Assembly: GCF_029223485.1 (NCBI RefSeq)
Contig: NZ_JARHTP010000013.1
Coordinates: 186,001-250,000, forward strand
Source: Streptomyces coacervatus
Lineage (GTDB): Bacteria > Actinomycetota > Actinomycetes > Streptomycetales > Streptomycetaceae
DNA: 64,000 nucleotides
Direction of reading: 5' to 3'
The notes beneath the pieces are model-generated. The model made no database searches, had not been told where the DNA came from, and saw only the letters and a program-made list of their open reading frames with translations. This document shows positions 24,426 to 32,249 of this stretch, in pieces. Every line of letters begins with the position of its first letter. The stretch's first letter is position 1. The translations under genes were made by a program, and so were the position numbers.

Positions 24426-25940
24426 TCACGAGTGCTTCGGCGGTTGGATCCACCCCAGGGACCGCTCGACGGCTCGCTTCCAGCTTGCGTATTCCCACTC
24501 CCGCCGTTCGGGGTCCATGTCGGGCAGCCACTGGGCGGCCCGGTGCCAGTTGCGGCGCAGGACCTCCAGATCGGGCCAGTAGCCGGACGCCAGACCGGCG
24601 GCGTAGGCAGCGCCCAGCGACACCGTTTCGGCGACCAGGGGCCGTACCACGGGAACATCGAGCACATCGGCCAGGATCTGCATGAGCAGATGGTCGGACG
24701 TCATGCCTCCGTCGACCTTGAGCTGCTTCAGGGCGAGCGCGGAGTCGGCGTTCATGGCGTCGACGACCTCGCGGGTCTGCCAGCCGGTGGCCTCCAGGAC
24801 GGCCCGGGCCAGGTGCCCTTTGGTGATGTACGACGTGAGGCCGACGATGACGCCGCGGGCGTCGCTACGCCAGTGGGGTGCGAACAGGCCGGAGAACGCG
24901 GGCACGATGTAGCAGCCGCCGTTGTCCTCGACGGTGCGCGCCAGCGTCTCGATCTCGGGTGCGCTGTTGATCAGGCCCAGCCGGTCGCGGAACCACTGGA
25001 CCAGCGAACCCGTGACGGCCATCGGGCCTTCCAGGGCGTAGACCGTGGGCTGGTCCGCGATCTTGTACGCGACCGTGGTGAGGAGGCCGTGCTGGGAGCG
25101 CACGAGGTCGGTGCCGGTGTTCATCACCAGGAAGCTGCCGGTCCCGTAGGTGCATTTCGCCTCGCCGGGCGAGAAGCAGGTCTGTCCGAACAGGGCCGCC
25201 TGCTGGTCGCCGAGGGCGGCCGTGATGCGCACGCCCGGGAGCACGGCGCGGGCCTCGCCGTAACTCTCGGCCGAGGAGCGGATCTGCGGCAGCATCGGGC
25301 GCGGGACCCCGAAGAAGTCCATCATCGCCTCGTCCCAGGACAGCGTCCGGATGTCCATCAGCATGGTCCGGCTGGCGTTGGTGGCGTCGGTGATGTGCAG
25401 GCCGCCGTCCTGGCCGCCGGTGAGATTCCAGATCAGCCAGCTCTCCATCGTGCCGAACAGCACCTCGCCGTCCCGGGCGCGCTGCTCCAGCCCGCCGATG
25501 TGGTCGAACAGCCAGCGGATACGGGGCGCGGAGAAGTACGTCGAAGGGGGGAGGCAGCAGTGTTCGAGGAAGAACTCGTCTCCGGGCTGTCGGCTCAGCT
25601 CCTCGACGAGCGGGGCGGTACGGGTGTCCTGCCAGACGATCGCCCTGCCCAGCGGGACCCCGGTCCGCCGGTCCCAGAGCACCGTCGTCTCCCGCTGGTT
25701 GGCGATCCCCATGGCCGAGATCTGGCCCGCGTCTATACCGGCGTTCGACAGTGCCTCGGGTACGACGCGCTGGAGATTGCGCCAGATCTCGACGGCGTCG
25801 TGCTCGACCCAGCCGGGCCGGGGGAAGTACTGCCGGTGCTCCCGCTGGGCGACCGACACCAGCCGCCCGCCGTGGTCGAACAGGATGCATCGCGTGGAGG
25901 TGGTGCCCTGGTCGATGGACATCACATACCGCTCAACCAT
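24426..25940 (-). CDS. glpK: glycerol kinase
   Basis: A 504-residue FGGY-family kinase that phosphorylates glycerol to glycerol 3-phosphate with ATP. It has the N-terminal phosphate loop SIDQGTTSTRCILFDHGG, the substrate region around ANQRETTVLWDRRTG, ALGDQQAALFGQTCF, and YGTGSFLVMNTG typical of glycerol kinases. It lies 42 nt downstream of an IclR-type regulator on the same strand, as in the gyl operon of Streptomyces, but no facilitator or G3P dehydrogenase gene is next to it. An aquaglyceroporin and a dihydroxyacetone kinase system lie 32 kb away. Confidence 0.95.
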   Translation of the reverse strand: MVERYVMSIDQGTTSTRCILFDHGGRLVSVAQREHRQYFPRPGWVEHDAVEIWRNLQRVVPEALSNAGIDAGQISAMGIANQRETTVLWDRRTGVPLGRAIVWQDTRTAPLVEELSRQPGDEFFLEHCCLPPSTYFSAPRIRWLFDHIGGLEQRARDGEVLFGTMESWLIWNLTGGQDGGLHITDATNASRTMLMDIRTLSWDEAMMDFFGVPRPMLPQIRSSAESYGEARAVLPGVRITAALGDQQAALFGQTCFSPGEAKCTYGTGSFLVMNTGTDLVRSQHGLLTTVAYKIADQPTVYALEGPMAVTGSLVQWFRDRLGLINSAPEIETLARTVEDNGGCYIVPAFSGLFAPHWRSDARGVIVGLTSYITKGHLARAVLEATGWQTREVVDAMNADSALALKQLKVDGGMTSDHLLMQILADVLDVPVVRPLVAETVSLGAAYAAGLASGYWPDLEVLRRNWHRAAQWLPDMDPERREWEYASWKRAVERSLGWIQPPKHS

Positions 25941-25982
25941 GATCGGCCCTGCCTTCCGATGTGTCGCGGAGGTGCTGGGGGC

Positions 25983-26750
25983 CTACCAGCGGGCCGCGCC
26001 CAGGTCTCTGGAGATCGCGCGTGCCGCCTCCCGCAGCACGGTGATCAGGGCCGGTTGAGGCCGGCCTTTGGTGTCGCAGATCCGCTCGACGGCGCCGGAC
26101 ACCCCGATCGCGCCCACCACGAGACCGCCCTGTCCTCGGATCGGCGCGGCGATTCCGGCCTCGCCCATGCTCATTTCCTGCACCTCGGCGCCCCAGCCGA
26201 GATCCCGTATCTCGCCGAGCGCCCGGTTGAGCTCCTCCCGGTGGACCAGGGTGTGCCGGGTGTACGACTCCGGTGCGGCCTCCATCAAGGCGTCGACGGG
26301 CACGACTCCGTAGGCCAGCAGGACCTTGCCGAGCGAGGAGGCGTGCAGCGGCAGCAGTGCGCCGACGTCCAGGGTCTGCAGGGTGTCGTCGGGCCGGAAG
26401 ACATGGTGGATGACGAGGACCTTGCCCTCCAGGGGCGTCCCCAGGCGGACGGCCTCCCCGCTGCGGGCGGCCAGGGCGTCGGCCCAGTTGATGGAGCGCG
26501 AACGCAGTTCGTTCACGTCGAGATAACTGGTGCCGAGGTGCAGCAGAGCCGCCCCGAGCTGGTACTTCCCGGTCGCCGGGTCCTGCTCCACGAAGTCCAC
26601 ATGTTGCAGGGTGCGCAGGATTCCGTGGGCGGTGCCCTTGGCCAGGCCCAGCGACGACGCCACCTCGCCCAGCCCCATCCGACGGGATCCGCCGGCGAGC
26701 AGGCGCAGGATCGCCGCCGCCCGTTCTATGGACTGGACTGGGCCGGCCAT
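25983..26750 (-). CDS. IclR family regulator (GylR-like)
   Basis: A 255-residue IclR regulator: an N-terminal winged helix (SIERAAAILRLLAGGSRRMG, then EVASSLGLAKGTAHGILRTL) and the effector domain with HASSLGKVLLAYG and AAPIRGQGGLVVGAIGVSG. It is upstream of and co-directional with glycerol kinase (42-nt gap). In Streptomyces the glycerol operon regulator GylR is an IclR protein, so this is probably the local counterpart. It is also close in sequence to the IclR gene at 59083, with shared strings such as LVVQD/FVEQD, KYQLG and ELRSRS/ELRTRS. Confidence 0.9.
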   Translation of the reverse strand: MAGPVQSIERAAAILRLLAGGSRRMGLGEVASSLGLAKGTAHGILRTLQHVDFVEQDPATGKYQLGAALLHLGTSYLDVNELRSRSINWADALAARSGEAVRLGTPLEGKVLVIHHVFRPDDTLQTLDVGALLPLHASSLGKVLLAYGVVPVDALMEAAPESYTRHTLVHREELNRALGEIRDLGWGAEVQEMSMGEAGIAAPIRGQGGLVVGAIGVSGAVERICDTKGRPQPALITVLREAARAISRDLGAARW

Positions 26751-26892
26751 GAAGCGATGGTAGTCCGAGTTTTTCCGGTTTGGGACTGCCGTTCGGTAAT
26801 GCCGACCTCAGTTCATTGACCGGTCGCAATTCCCTCCTTAGCGTGCCATCACCCCCTGCCCGGGGCCGACGGCGGTTCCCCGAGGAGGAGAC

Positions 26893-27333
26893 ATGACAAC
26901 AGCGCAGCTCGACGCCGCGCCTCGCGGGGATGCCGAACACGTCTTTCCGCTGCCGCACACCCCGGGGGCCGTCTCGGTCGTACGCCGGCGCATACGGTCG
27001 ATCCTCGCCGACTGGAACCTGGCCGCGGACATCGCCGAAGACGTACTGCTGGTGGTCTCGGAGCTGCTCACCAATGCCATCGTCCACGCGCTGCCCCCGA
27101 CGACGCTGAGGCTCTCCCGGAGTCACGCGGACATGGACGTATGCAGAGCGGTGCGTGTCGAAGTGACCGACAGGGGGCCGGTGACCCCGGCAGGGCTGTC
27201 GGCCTCCGCTGTCGACCCGGACGAGCACGGCCGGGGTCTCGGCATCGTCACCGCGCTGGCGGCCCGGTGCGGCGTGGACGTGCACGCGGGCGGGACCAGC
27301 CGGTGGGCGGAGCTGCCGTTCGGGCGGAGCTGA
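26893..27333 (+). CDS. ATP-binding anti-sigma/serine kinase-like protein (HATPase)
   Basis: A 146-residue HATPase_c protein of the RsbW/SpoIIAB-like type abundant in Streptomyces. The N-box is VVSELLTNAIVHA near residue 62, the G1 box is VEVTDRGP, and the G2 region is DEHGRGLGIVTALA. It may phosphorylate or hold an anti-sigma antagonist; no partner gene is adjacent. GAGGAGG precedes the ATG. Its 3' end runs directly into the antisense tail of the truncated MDR gene. Confidence 0.88.
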   Translation: MTTAQLDAAPRGDAEHVFPLPHTPGAVSVVRRRIRSILADWNLAADIAEDVLLVVSELLTNAIVHALPPTTLRLSRSHADMDVCRAVRVEVTDRGPVTPAGLSASAVDPDEHGRGLGIVTALAARCGVDVHAGGTSRWAELPFGRS

Positions 27334-27334
27334 G

Positions 27335-28256
27335 GCTCACCGAGGTCGAAGGTACGGTCCACGACCGGGGTGAAGGAGCCCGAGACGAGACCGGCGTTGA
27401 CGAACGCGACCGCGCGGGCCAGGCGCTCGGGGTTCGTGGTGATCTCGAAGAGGGTGTAGGTGCTGCTGGTCAGCGCCGGGAAGGACGGTGCGTTGGGCAG
27501 CGGGGTGGGGCGCGGGTCGAGGGCGCCGTAGACCACCAGGGAACCGCCGGGGGCGATGCCCTGGGCGAGGGTCTCGACGCCTGGGCCGGCTACGAGGTCG
27601 AAGGCCAGGCGGACGCCCTCGCCGCCGGTGATCTCCTTGATGCGGGCGGGGAGGTCCTCCTCATCGGTGACGATGACGTGGGCCGCGCCGGCGTCCAGGA
27701 GGCGCTGCTTCTTGGCGGCGCCGCGCGTGGTGGCGATCGGGATCGCGCCGACGTGGCGGGCGACCTGAATGGCGGCCAGGCCGACGCTGCTGGATGCCGC
27801 CGTGATCAGGACGTGGTCGCCGGGACGCACCTGGCCACTCTCGGCGAGGGGGCCGTAAGCGGTGATGCAGGCCATCCACACAGCCGCTGCCTGGACGGGG
27901 TCGACATCCGCGGGGCGAGGCACCACGGCCGAGGCCGGGAGGAGGACGCGGTCGCCGTAGGTGCCGTACTCGCTCTGCAGGAACGCCGGCACGACCGCGA
28001 CCGGATCGCCCTCCGCGAAGGCGCCCACGCCCTCGCCGACCGCCTCGATGACGCCTGCGGCCTCGTAACCGAGCGTGGAGGGGAAGACCGGCTCGTAGAA
28101 GTAACCGCCCTCGCGGTACATGATCTCGGCCCGGTTCAGGCCGATCGCATCCACGCGGATTCGCACCTCTCCCGCACCCGGTACACCTGCCTCCGTGTCG
28201 CGGAGAGTCAGGACCTCGGGGCCGCCGAGCCGGTCGAACAGTACAAGTCTTGCCAT
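27335..28256 (-). pseudogene. zinc-independent MDR oxidoreductase (quinone reductase-like), C-terminally truncated
   Basis: About 305 residues are normal for this family: MARLVLFDRLGGPEVLTLRD, EAAGVIEAVGEGV, the NAD(P) motif ASSSVGLAAIQVARHVGA and FDLVAGPGVETLAQG. After VVDRTFDLGE the family sequence ends and the open frame continues to 27123 only as antisense of the HATPase gene. The missing end is the final helix and strand (about 25 residues). The 5' side is also disturbed: the right flank is the end of a mobile unit only 13 nt from the ATG. Confidence 0.65.
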
Positions 28257-28272
28257 GGCGCATCCGTCCTAG

Positions 28273-28287
28273 GGCCTGTCTGACAAT
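28273..28287 (+). repeat. left terminal inverted repeat
   Basis: GGCCTGTCTGACAAT, preceded by CTAG, 17 nt upstream of the truncated MDR start. It matches the right end in 12 of 15 positions. Confidence 0.55.
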
Positions 28288-28335
28288 GCCCAGGGCCGTA
28301 TCGGCGGTGTCTATGAGGGCGGTGTGGAACGCGGT

Positions 28336-28824
28336 CTAGGACGCGCCGTCGCTGGCAGCCTCGCTGCGGTGCGGCTCCAGGCGATCGACCGCTTGCTCGC
28401 TCCATGCCCGGATGACTGATGCCTGCTCGGGGGTCAGTGAGTCGAGGAAGTGGCGGCGGATGTTGCCGCCGTGCACGAGGATGGCGCTCTGGGCGGCGCG
28501 GCGGCCCTCGGCGGTCAGCCCGATCCCCGCGCGGCGACCATCGGCCCCGTACTGGGTGCGCTTGACGAAGCCGCGTTTTTCCATGCGCGTCAGCTGATGT
28601 GAGACGCGGCTCTTGTCCCAGTCGAGCGACTCGGCGAGCTCGCCGACACGCATCTCGCGGCCGGCGGCCTGCCACAGCGTCACCAGCACGCTGAACTCGG
28701 CCTTCGAGATGTCGCAGTCATGCTGGAGACCACGCTCCAGCTCCCTGGTGAGCAGGCGCTGCGCGCGCATCCAGGTATCCCAGAACTCCCACTCCTCGGG
28801 TTCCAGCGATTGAGTCTCCGTCAT
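28336..28824 (-). CDS. MarR family transcriptional regulator
   Basis: A 162-residue MarR repressor: EFWDTWMRAQRLLTRELERG, the recognition region GELAESLDWDKSRVSHQLTR and the wing FVKRTQYGADGRRAGIGLT. It diverges from the FMN reductase gene; the 88-bp intergenic region holds two copies of AGTTG-N6-CAACT. It is not closely related to the three MarR genes at 8.8-14.6 kb. It sits within the ends of the IS5-like unit. Confidence 0.9.
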   Translation of the reverse strand: MTETQSLEPEEWEFWDTWMRAQRLLTRELERGLQHDCDISKAEFSVLVTLWQAAGREMRVGELAESLDWDKSRVSHQLTRMEKRGFVKRTQYGADGRRAGIGLTAEGRRAAQSAILVHGGNIRRHFLDSLTPEQASVIRAWSEQAVDRLEPHRSEAASDGAS

Positions 28825-28850
28825 GTCGCCGAGGATATCGCGACCAGCAG

Positions 28851-28895
28851 AGTTGTCACTTCAACTCCCTCCAATCTAGAGTTGACGTGACAACT
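28851..28895. promoter_or_regulatory. paired MarR operators
   Basis: Two sites of form AGTTG-N6-CAACT (28851-28866 and 28880-28895) stand 29 bp apart centre to centre, and together form a 16-bp inverted repeat with one mismatch. They cover the divergent promoters of the MarR and FMN-reductase genes. Confidence 0.75.
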
Positions 28896-28912
28896 CTCTC
28901 GGAAGGAAGACC

Positions 28913-29500
28913 ATGTCACTTCGCATCGCAGTCATCCTCGGAAGCACCCGCCCCGGACGCCGCGGCGACCAGATCGCCGCCTGGGCGCTGGAGGCCGCCC
29001 GTGCCCACGGCGGCGCCGACTACGAACTCATCGACCTCGCCGACCACAACCTCGGCAACCTCGACGAGCCCGGCAACCCGAACCTCCAGCAGTACCAGCA
29101 CGACCACACCCGCGCCTGGGGCGCACTCATCGACAGCTTCGACGGCTACGTATTCCTCGTCCCCGAGTACAACCGCTCCTACCCCGGAGCCCTGAAGAAC
29201 GCCCTGGACTACGTCTACCGGGAGTGGAACGACAAGGCTGCAGGGATCATCAGCTACGGCGGCTGGGTCGCCGGGGCACGGGCCGCCGAGGCGCTGCGGC
29301 TCGTCCTCGCCGAACTCCAGGTGGCCACGGTCCGGGCCCAGCCCACCATCTCGACACACCCCTCGTTCCACACCGGCACCTTCGTCCCCCAGGAGGGCCT
29401 CGACACCGCCGTAGGCGGCATGCTCGACCAGGTGATCGCCTGGTCCGGCGCCCTGCGCGGGGTGCGCCATGCCAAGACGCAGACGCCCACGGCTGCATGA
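28913..29500 (+). CDS. NAD(P)H-dependent FMN reductase / quinone reductase
   Basis: A 195-residue flavodoxin-like reductase: the phosphate loop RIAVILGSTRPGRRGDQIA, the YVFLVPEYNRSYPGALKNAL strand with the conserved P-E-Y-N, and IISYGGWVAGARAAEALRL. It reduces FMN or quinones with NAD(P)H. GGAAGG precedes the ATG. It is probably repressed by the divergent MarR gene through the AGTTG-N6-CAACT sites. The protein is complete; the transposase frame starts 10 nt after its stop. Confidence 0.92.
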   Translation: MSLRIAVILGSTRPGRRGDQIAAWALEAARAHGGADYELIDLADHNLGNLDEPGNPNLQQYQHDHTRAWGALIDSFDGYVFLVPEYNRSYPGALKNALDYVYREWNDKAAGIISYGGWVAGARAAEALRLVLAELQVATVRAQPTISTHPSFHTGTFVPQEGLDTAVGGMLDQVIAWSGALRGVRHAKTQTPTAA

Positions 29501-29510
29501 GGCCCAGTTC

Positions 29511-30391
29511 GTGACCGATCACGTGACAGGACGCGGCGAGCTGACGGACGCAGCATGGGAGGCGCTGAAGCCCCTGCTGCCGGCTGCCGATGGACCAGGC
29601 CGTCCGTGGCGCGACCACCAGCAGGTAATCAACGGCGTGTTATGGCGGTTGCGCACCGGTGCTCCCTGGCGTGACCTGCCGGAACGCTACGGACCGTGGC
29701 AGACGGTCTATGAGCGGTTCGCCCGTTGGGAGCGGGACGGGACCTGGGCCCGCCTCCTGGAGCAGATTCACGCACGCGACGACTCCGTCGGAGCGGCGGA
29801 ATGGACGGTGTCGGTGGACTCCACCATCAACCGCTCCCACCAGCACGCGGCCGGCGCCCGGAAAAGGGGGCGGGCGCGAACGGCGGGCTGGAAGATTCGG
29901 CACGCTCGGCGGCCGACCAGGCACTGGGCCGCTCCCGCGGCGGGCTGACCACCAGAGTCCATCTCGCCTGCGACGGCCAGGGCCTGCCCATGGCTGTCGT
30001 CCTCACCCCCGGCAACGTCAACGACTGCACCGTGTTCAAAGCGGTACTGGAATCTGTGCGGGTGCCTCGGGCAGGCGCCGGGCGTCCGCGGCAAAGACCC
30101 GACACGGTCATCGCGGACAAGGCGTACTCATCACGGGAGGTCCGACAGGACCTGCGGCGCCGGGGCATCCGCGCAGTCATCCCGGAGCGGACCGACCAAA
30201 GGGCCAATCGCCAGCGCCGCGGCAGAGCCGGTGGCAGACCACCGGCCTTCGACCCCAAGCTCCACAAAGCCCGCAACGTGGTCGGGCGCTGCTTCAGCCG
30301 CCTCAAGCAATTCCGAGCCATCGCAACGCGCATCGACAAACTGGCAACCCGCTACCGGGCCGGACTCCACATTGCCTCACTCATCCTTTGA
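29511..30391 (+). CDS. IS5 family transposase (two frames joined by -1 frameshift)
   Basis: The first frame (GTG 29511 to about 29865) gives GELTDAAWEALKPLLPAADG and WRLRTGAPWRDLPERYGPW. The second, entered by a -1 shift at the AAAAGGGGG run (29862-29870), gives GLEDSARSAADQALGRSRGG, VIADKAYSS and the C-terminus. Split IS5-type transposases made by frameshifting are usual. Of the DDE triad, the first Asp is in SVDSTINRSHQ and the second in VIADKAYSS. The usual V-E-R-C-F Glu is replaced: the sequence reads VVGRCFSRLKQFR (GGG instead of GAG), so the enzyme is probably inactive. Confidence 0.8.
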
Positions 30392-30414
30392 CTCCGCCAA
30401 CCCCCTCACGAACG

Positions 30415-30429
30415 ATTGCCAGACACGAC
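30415..30429 (-). repeat. right terminal inverted repeat
   Basis: ATTGCCAGACACGAC on the plus strand, followed by CTAG, 24 nt after the transposase stop. It pairs with the repeat at 28273-28287. Confidence 0.6.
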
Positions 30430-30494
30430 CTAGGGGCGGGAATGGGCGAAATGCACCGAGTCCGCTCGGTGCCGGCACGCACCTTGCCCCAAGG

Positions 30495-30527
30495 TTCGAT
30501 GGCCGTCAAATTTCTAGCACCATCGAA
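30495..30527. promoter_or_regulatory. inverted repeat, probable ArsR operator
   Basis: TTCGATGG and CCATCGAA are perfect 8-bp arms 17 nt apart. The half-site CATCGA recurs at 30948-30955 (CATCGATG) and 30978-30985 (TCATCGAA) upstream of the ArsR gene. It lies between the ArsR gene and the mobile unit, where the promoter of the MDR gene would have been. Confidence 0.5.
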
Positions 30528-30578
30528 ATAACCGCCTGCCTGCACACCTCGCCCGCGAGCGGGGGCGATCAGGCGACG

Positions 30579-30929
30579 TCAGGCCGCGCCCGCCTCGGCC
30601 TCCGTGGTGGAGGCGGCTACCACGGCCGACAGCAAGCCGGGGAACCGCTCCTCCATCTCATCCGTGCGCAAAGTGTTCATCTTCGACGTCCCCTTGTAGT
30701 ACTGCCGGATCACGCCGGCCTCGCGCAGCACGTTGAAATGGTGGGTGAGCGTCGAGGGCGAGACCGGAGCGTCGAAGGTGCCGCAACTCATGTCCTCACC
30801 GGTTCGCGCCAGTTGGGCCACCACCATGCGCCGAACCGGATCCACCAGCGCCTCCAGAGCCTGCTGCAGCGAGACCTCCGACAGGTCGGGGTGCTCCACT
30901 GTCCGAGCGACGGTACGGGGGCGGGCCAC
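30579..30929 (-). CDS. ArsR-type winged-helix regulator
   Basis: A 116-residue HTH protein: LEALVDPVRRMVVAQLART, then the recognition helix SPSTLTHHFNVLREAGVIRQ and the wing YYKGTSKMNTLRTDEMEERF. No metal-binding Cys pair is present, so an organic ligand is more likely than a metal. The GTG at 30929 is chosen because AAGGAG is 5 nt upstream; an ATG at 30950 is in frame but overlaps a CATCGATG operator half-site. It probably controlled the MDR gene now separated from it by the mobile unit. Confidence 0.85.
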   Translation of the reverse strand: MARPRTVARTVEHPDLSEVSLQQALEALVDPVRRMVVAQLARTGEDMSCGTFDAPVSPSTLTHHFNVLREAGVIRQYYKGTSKMNTLRTDEMEERFPGLLSAVVAASTTEAEAGAA

Positions 30930-31128
30930 GGTGACTCCTTGGGATGACATCGATGCGGTCAGGCCACAGTACGACCGTCATCGAAAATGGGCCTGGTCTC
31001 CAAGAGCCGCCTCACACGTCTCACTGGTGTCGGCCGCACAGCCGAGGCCGCCCTCCCGCGTGCGGTCGGCTGCGCACGCGACGAGACGAGCCGAGCCTAC
31101 GTGGTGCTCTTGAGGTGGCCGGCCCTGC

Positions 31129-32160
31129 TCAGATGGTCTCCTCACCCTGTGCTTGTCGACCCTGTGCCGGTCGGGTGGTTGCCGTTGCCGGGGGACGGCG
31201 GGTTCGGGTGCGGAAGGTGCGGCGGTAGGTGTCCGGGGGCACCCCGAGGGTGCGGTTGAAGTGCCGGCGCAGGGTCGTGGCGGTGCCCATGCCGGTGGCC
31301 GTGGCGATGGTGTCGATGCTGTCGTCGGTCTTCTCGAGGAGTTCCTGGGCGTGGCGGATCCGCTGGGCCAGCAGCCATTGCAGGGGGGTGGTGCCGGTTG
31401 CCGCGCGGAAGTGCCGGCCCAGGTGGCGTGAGCTCATCCGGGCTTGGCGGGCCAGGTCCTCCACGGTCAGCGGCCGGCCGAGCCGCTCGATGATCCAGGG
31501 GAACAGGGCCGTGAGCGGGTGGCCGTCCTGGTCGGGCACCGGGGCGGTGACGAACTGGGCCTGGCCGCCGGACCGGTGCGGGGGGACGACCAGCCGGCGG
31601 GCGACGGTGTTGGCGATCGACGAGCCGTGGTCGAGGCGGACGAGGTGTAGGCACAGGTCCAGGGCTGCGGCCTTACCGGCAGAGGTGAGCACACTGCCGT
31701 TGTCCACGTAAAGGACATCCGGGTCGACCTCGACCTCGGGGTAGCGGGCGGCCAGGACGTCGGTGTGCGCCCAGTGCGTGGTGGCCCGCTTCCCGTCCAG
31801 TAGGCCGGCTGCGGCCAGCACGAACGCGCCGGTGCAAAGGGAGGCCACGCGTGCGCCGCGCTCGTGGGCCGTGCGCACGGCGTCGACCAGTTCGGCGGGC
31901 GGGTCCACGTCGACGTCGGCCCAGCCGGGAACGATCACTGTGTCGGCGTCCCGCAGTCGGTCCAGGCCATGATCGGGCTCCAGGCGGAACCGGCCGAACG
32001 GCACGGTGTCCGGCCCGCAGACGGAGAGGTCGTACCAGGGGACGGTGACCGCGTCCGGGGCGACGCCGAAGACCTCGTGGGCCACGGAAAGTTCGAAGTG
32101 CAGCATCCCGTCGGTGACGGCCAGCGCGACAGATCTCATGTCCGAAACTGTACGGGCCAT
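31129..32160 (-). CDS. GlxA family regulator (DJ-1/PfpI + AraC)
   Basis: A 343-residue regulator with an N-terminal amidotransferase-like domain (residues 10-190, elbow VASLCTGAFVLAAAGLLDG near residue 107) and a C-terminal AraC domain (about 215-320) with two HTHs, the second ending TLRRHFNRTLGVPPDTYRRT. Such proteins activate genes for amine, nitrogen or stress metabolism; the ligand is unknown. It diverges from the saccharopine-dehydrogenase-like gene over 89 bp and may control it. ATG 32139 is an alternative start. Confidence 0.92.
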   Translation of the reverse strand: MARTVSDMRSVALAVTDGMLHFELSVAHEVFGVAPDAVTVPWYDLSVCGPDTVPFGRFRLEPDHGLDRLRDADTVIVPGWADVDVDPPAELVDAVRTAHERGARVASLCTGAFVLAAAGLLDGKRATTHWAHTDVLAARYPEVEVDPDVLYVDNGSVLTSAGKAAALDLCLHLVRLDHGSSIANTVARRLVVPPHRSGGQAQFVTAPVPDQDGHPLTALFPWIIERLGRPLTVEDLARQARMSSRHLGRHFRAATGTTPLQWLLAQRIRHAQELLEKTDDSIDTIATATGMGTATTLRRHFNRTLGVPPDTYRRTFRTRTRRPPATATTRPAQGRQAQGEETI

Positions 32161-32249
32161 GTCGTTTCAGACCATCACGGTTACCTGTTCAACCACGCCA
32201 GGATGGTCGCAGTCGAGTGGTTGACCGGTTCGAACACGGGAGAGAAGTC

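Larger units (their letters stand above)
28273..30429. mobile_element. IS5-like element with passenger marR/FMN-reductase pair
   Basis: The 2157-bp segment is bounded by imperfect 15-bp inverted repeats (GGCCTGTCTGACAAT and, on the other strand, GTCGTGTCTGGCAAT; 12 of 15 match) and flanked on both sides by CTAG (28269-28272 and 30430-30433), a target repeat known from IS5-type elements. Inside are an IS5-family transposase at the right end, a MarR gene and a FMN-reductase gene. The transposase begins 10 nt after the reductase stop, and no second left end is visible there. The unit is about twice the usual length of such an IS. Confidence 0.55.

Noticed and set aside
27123..27334. Extension of the MDR reading frame to 27123 as genuine C-terminus
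   Set aside because: This part is antisense to the well supported HATPase gene and lacks the conserved MDR ending.
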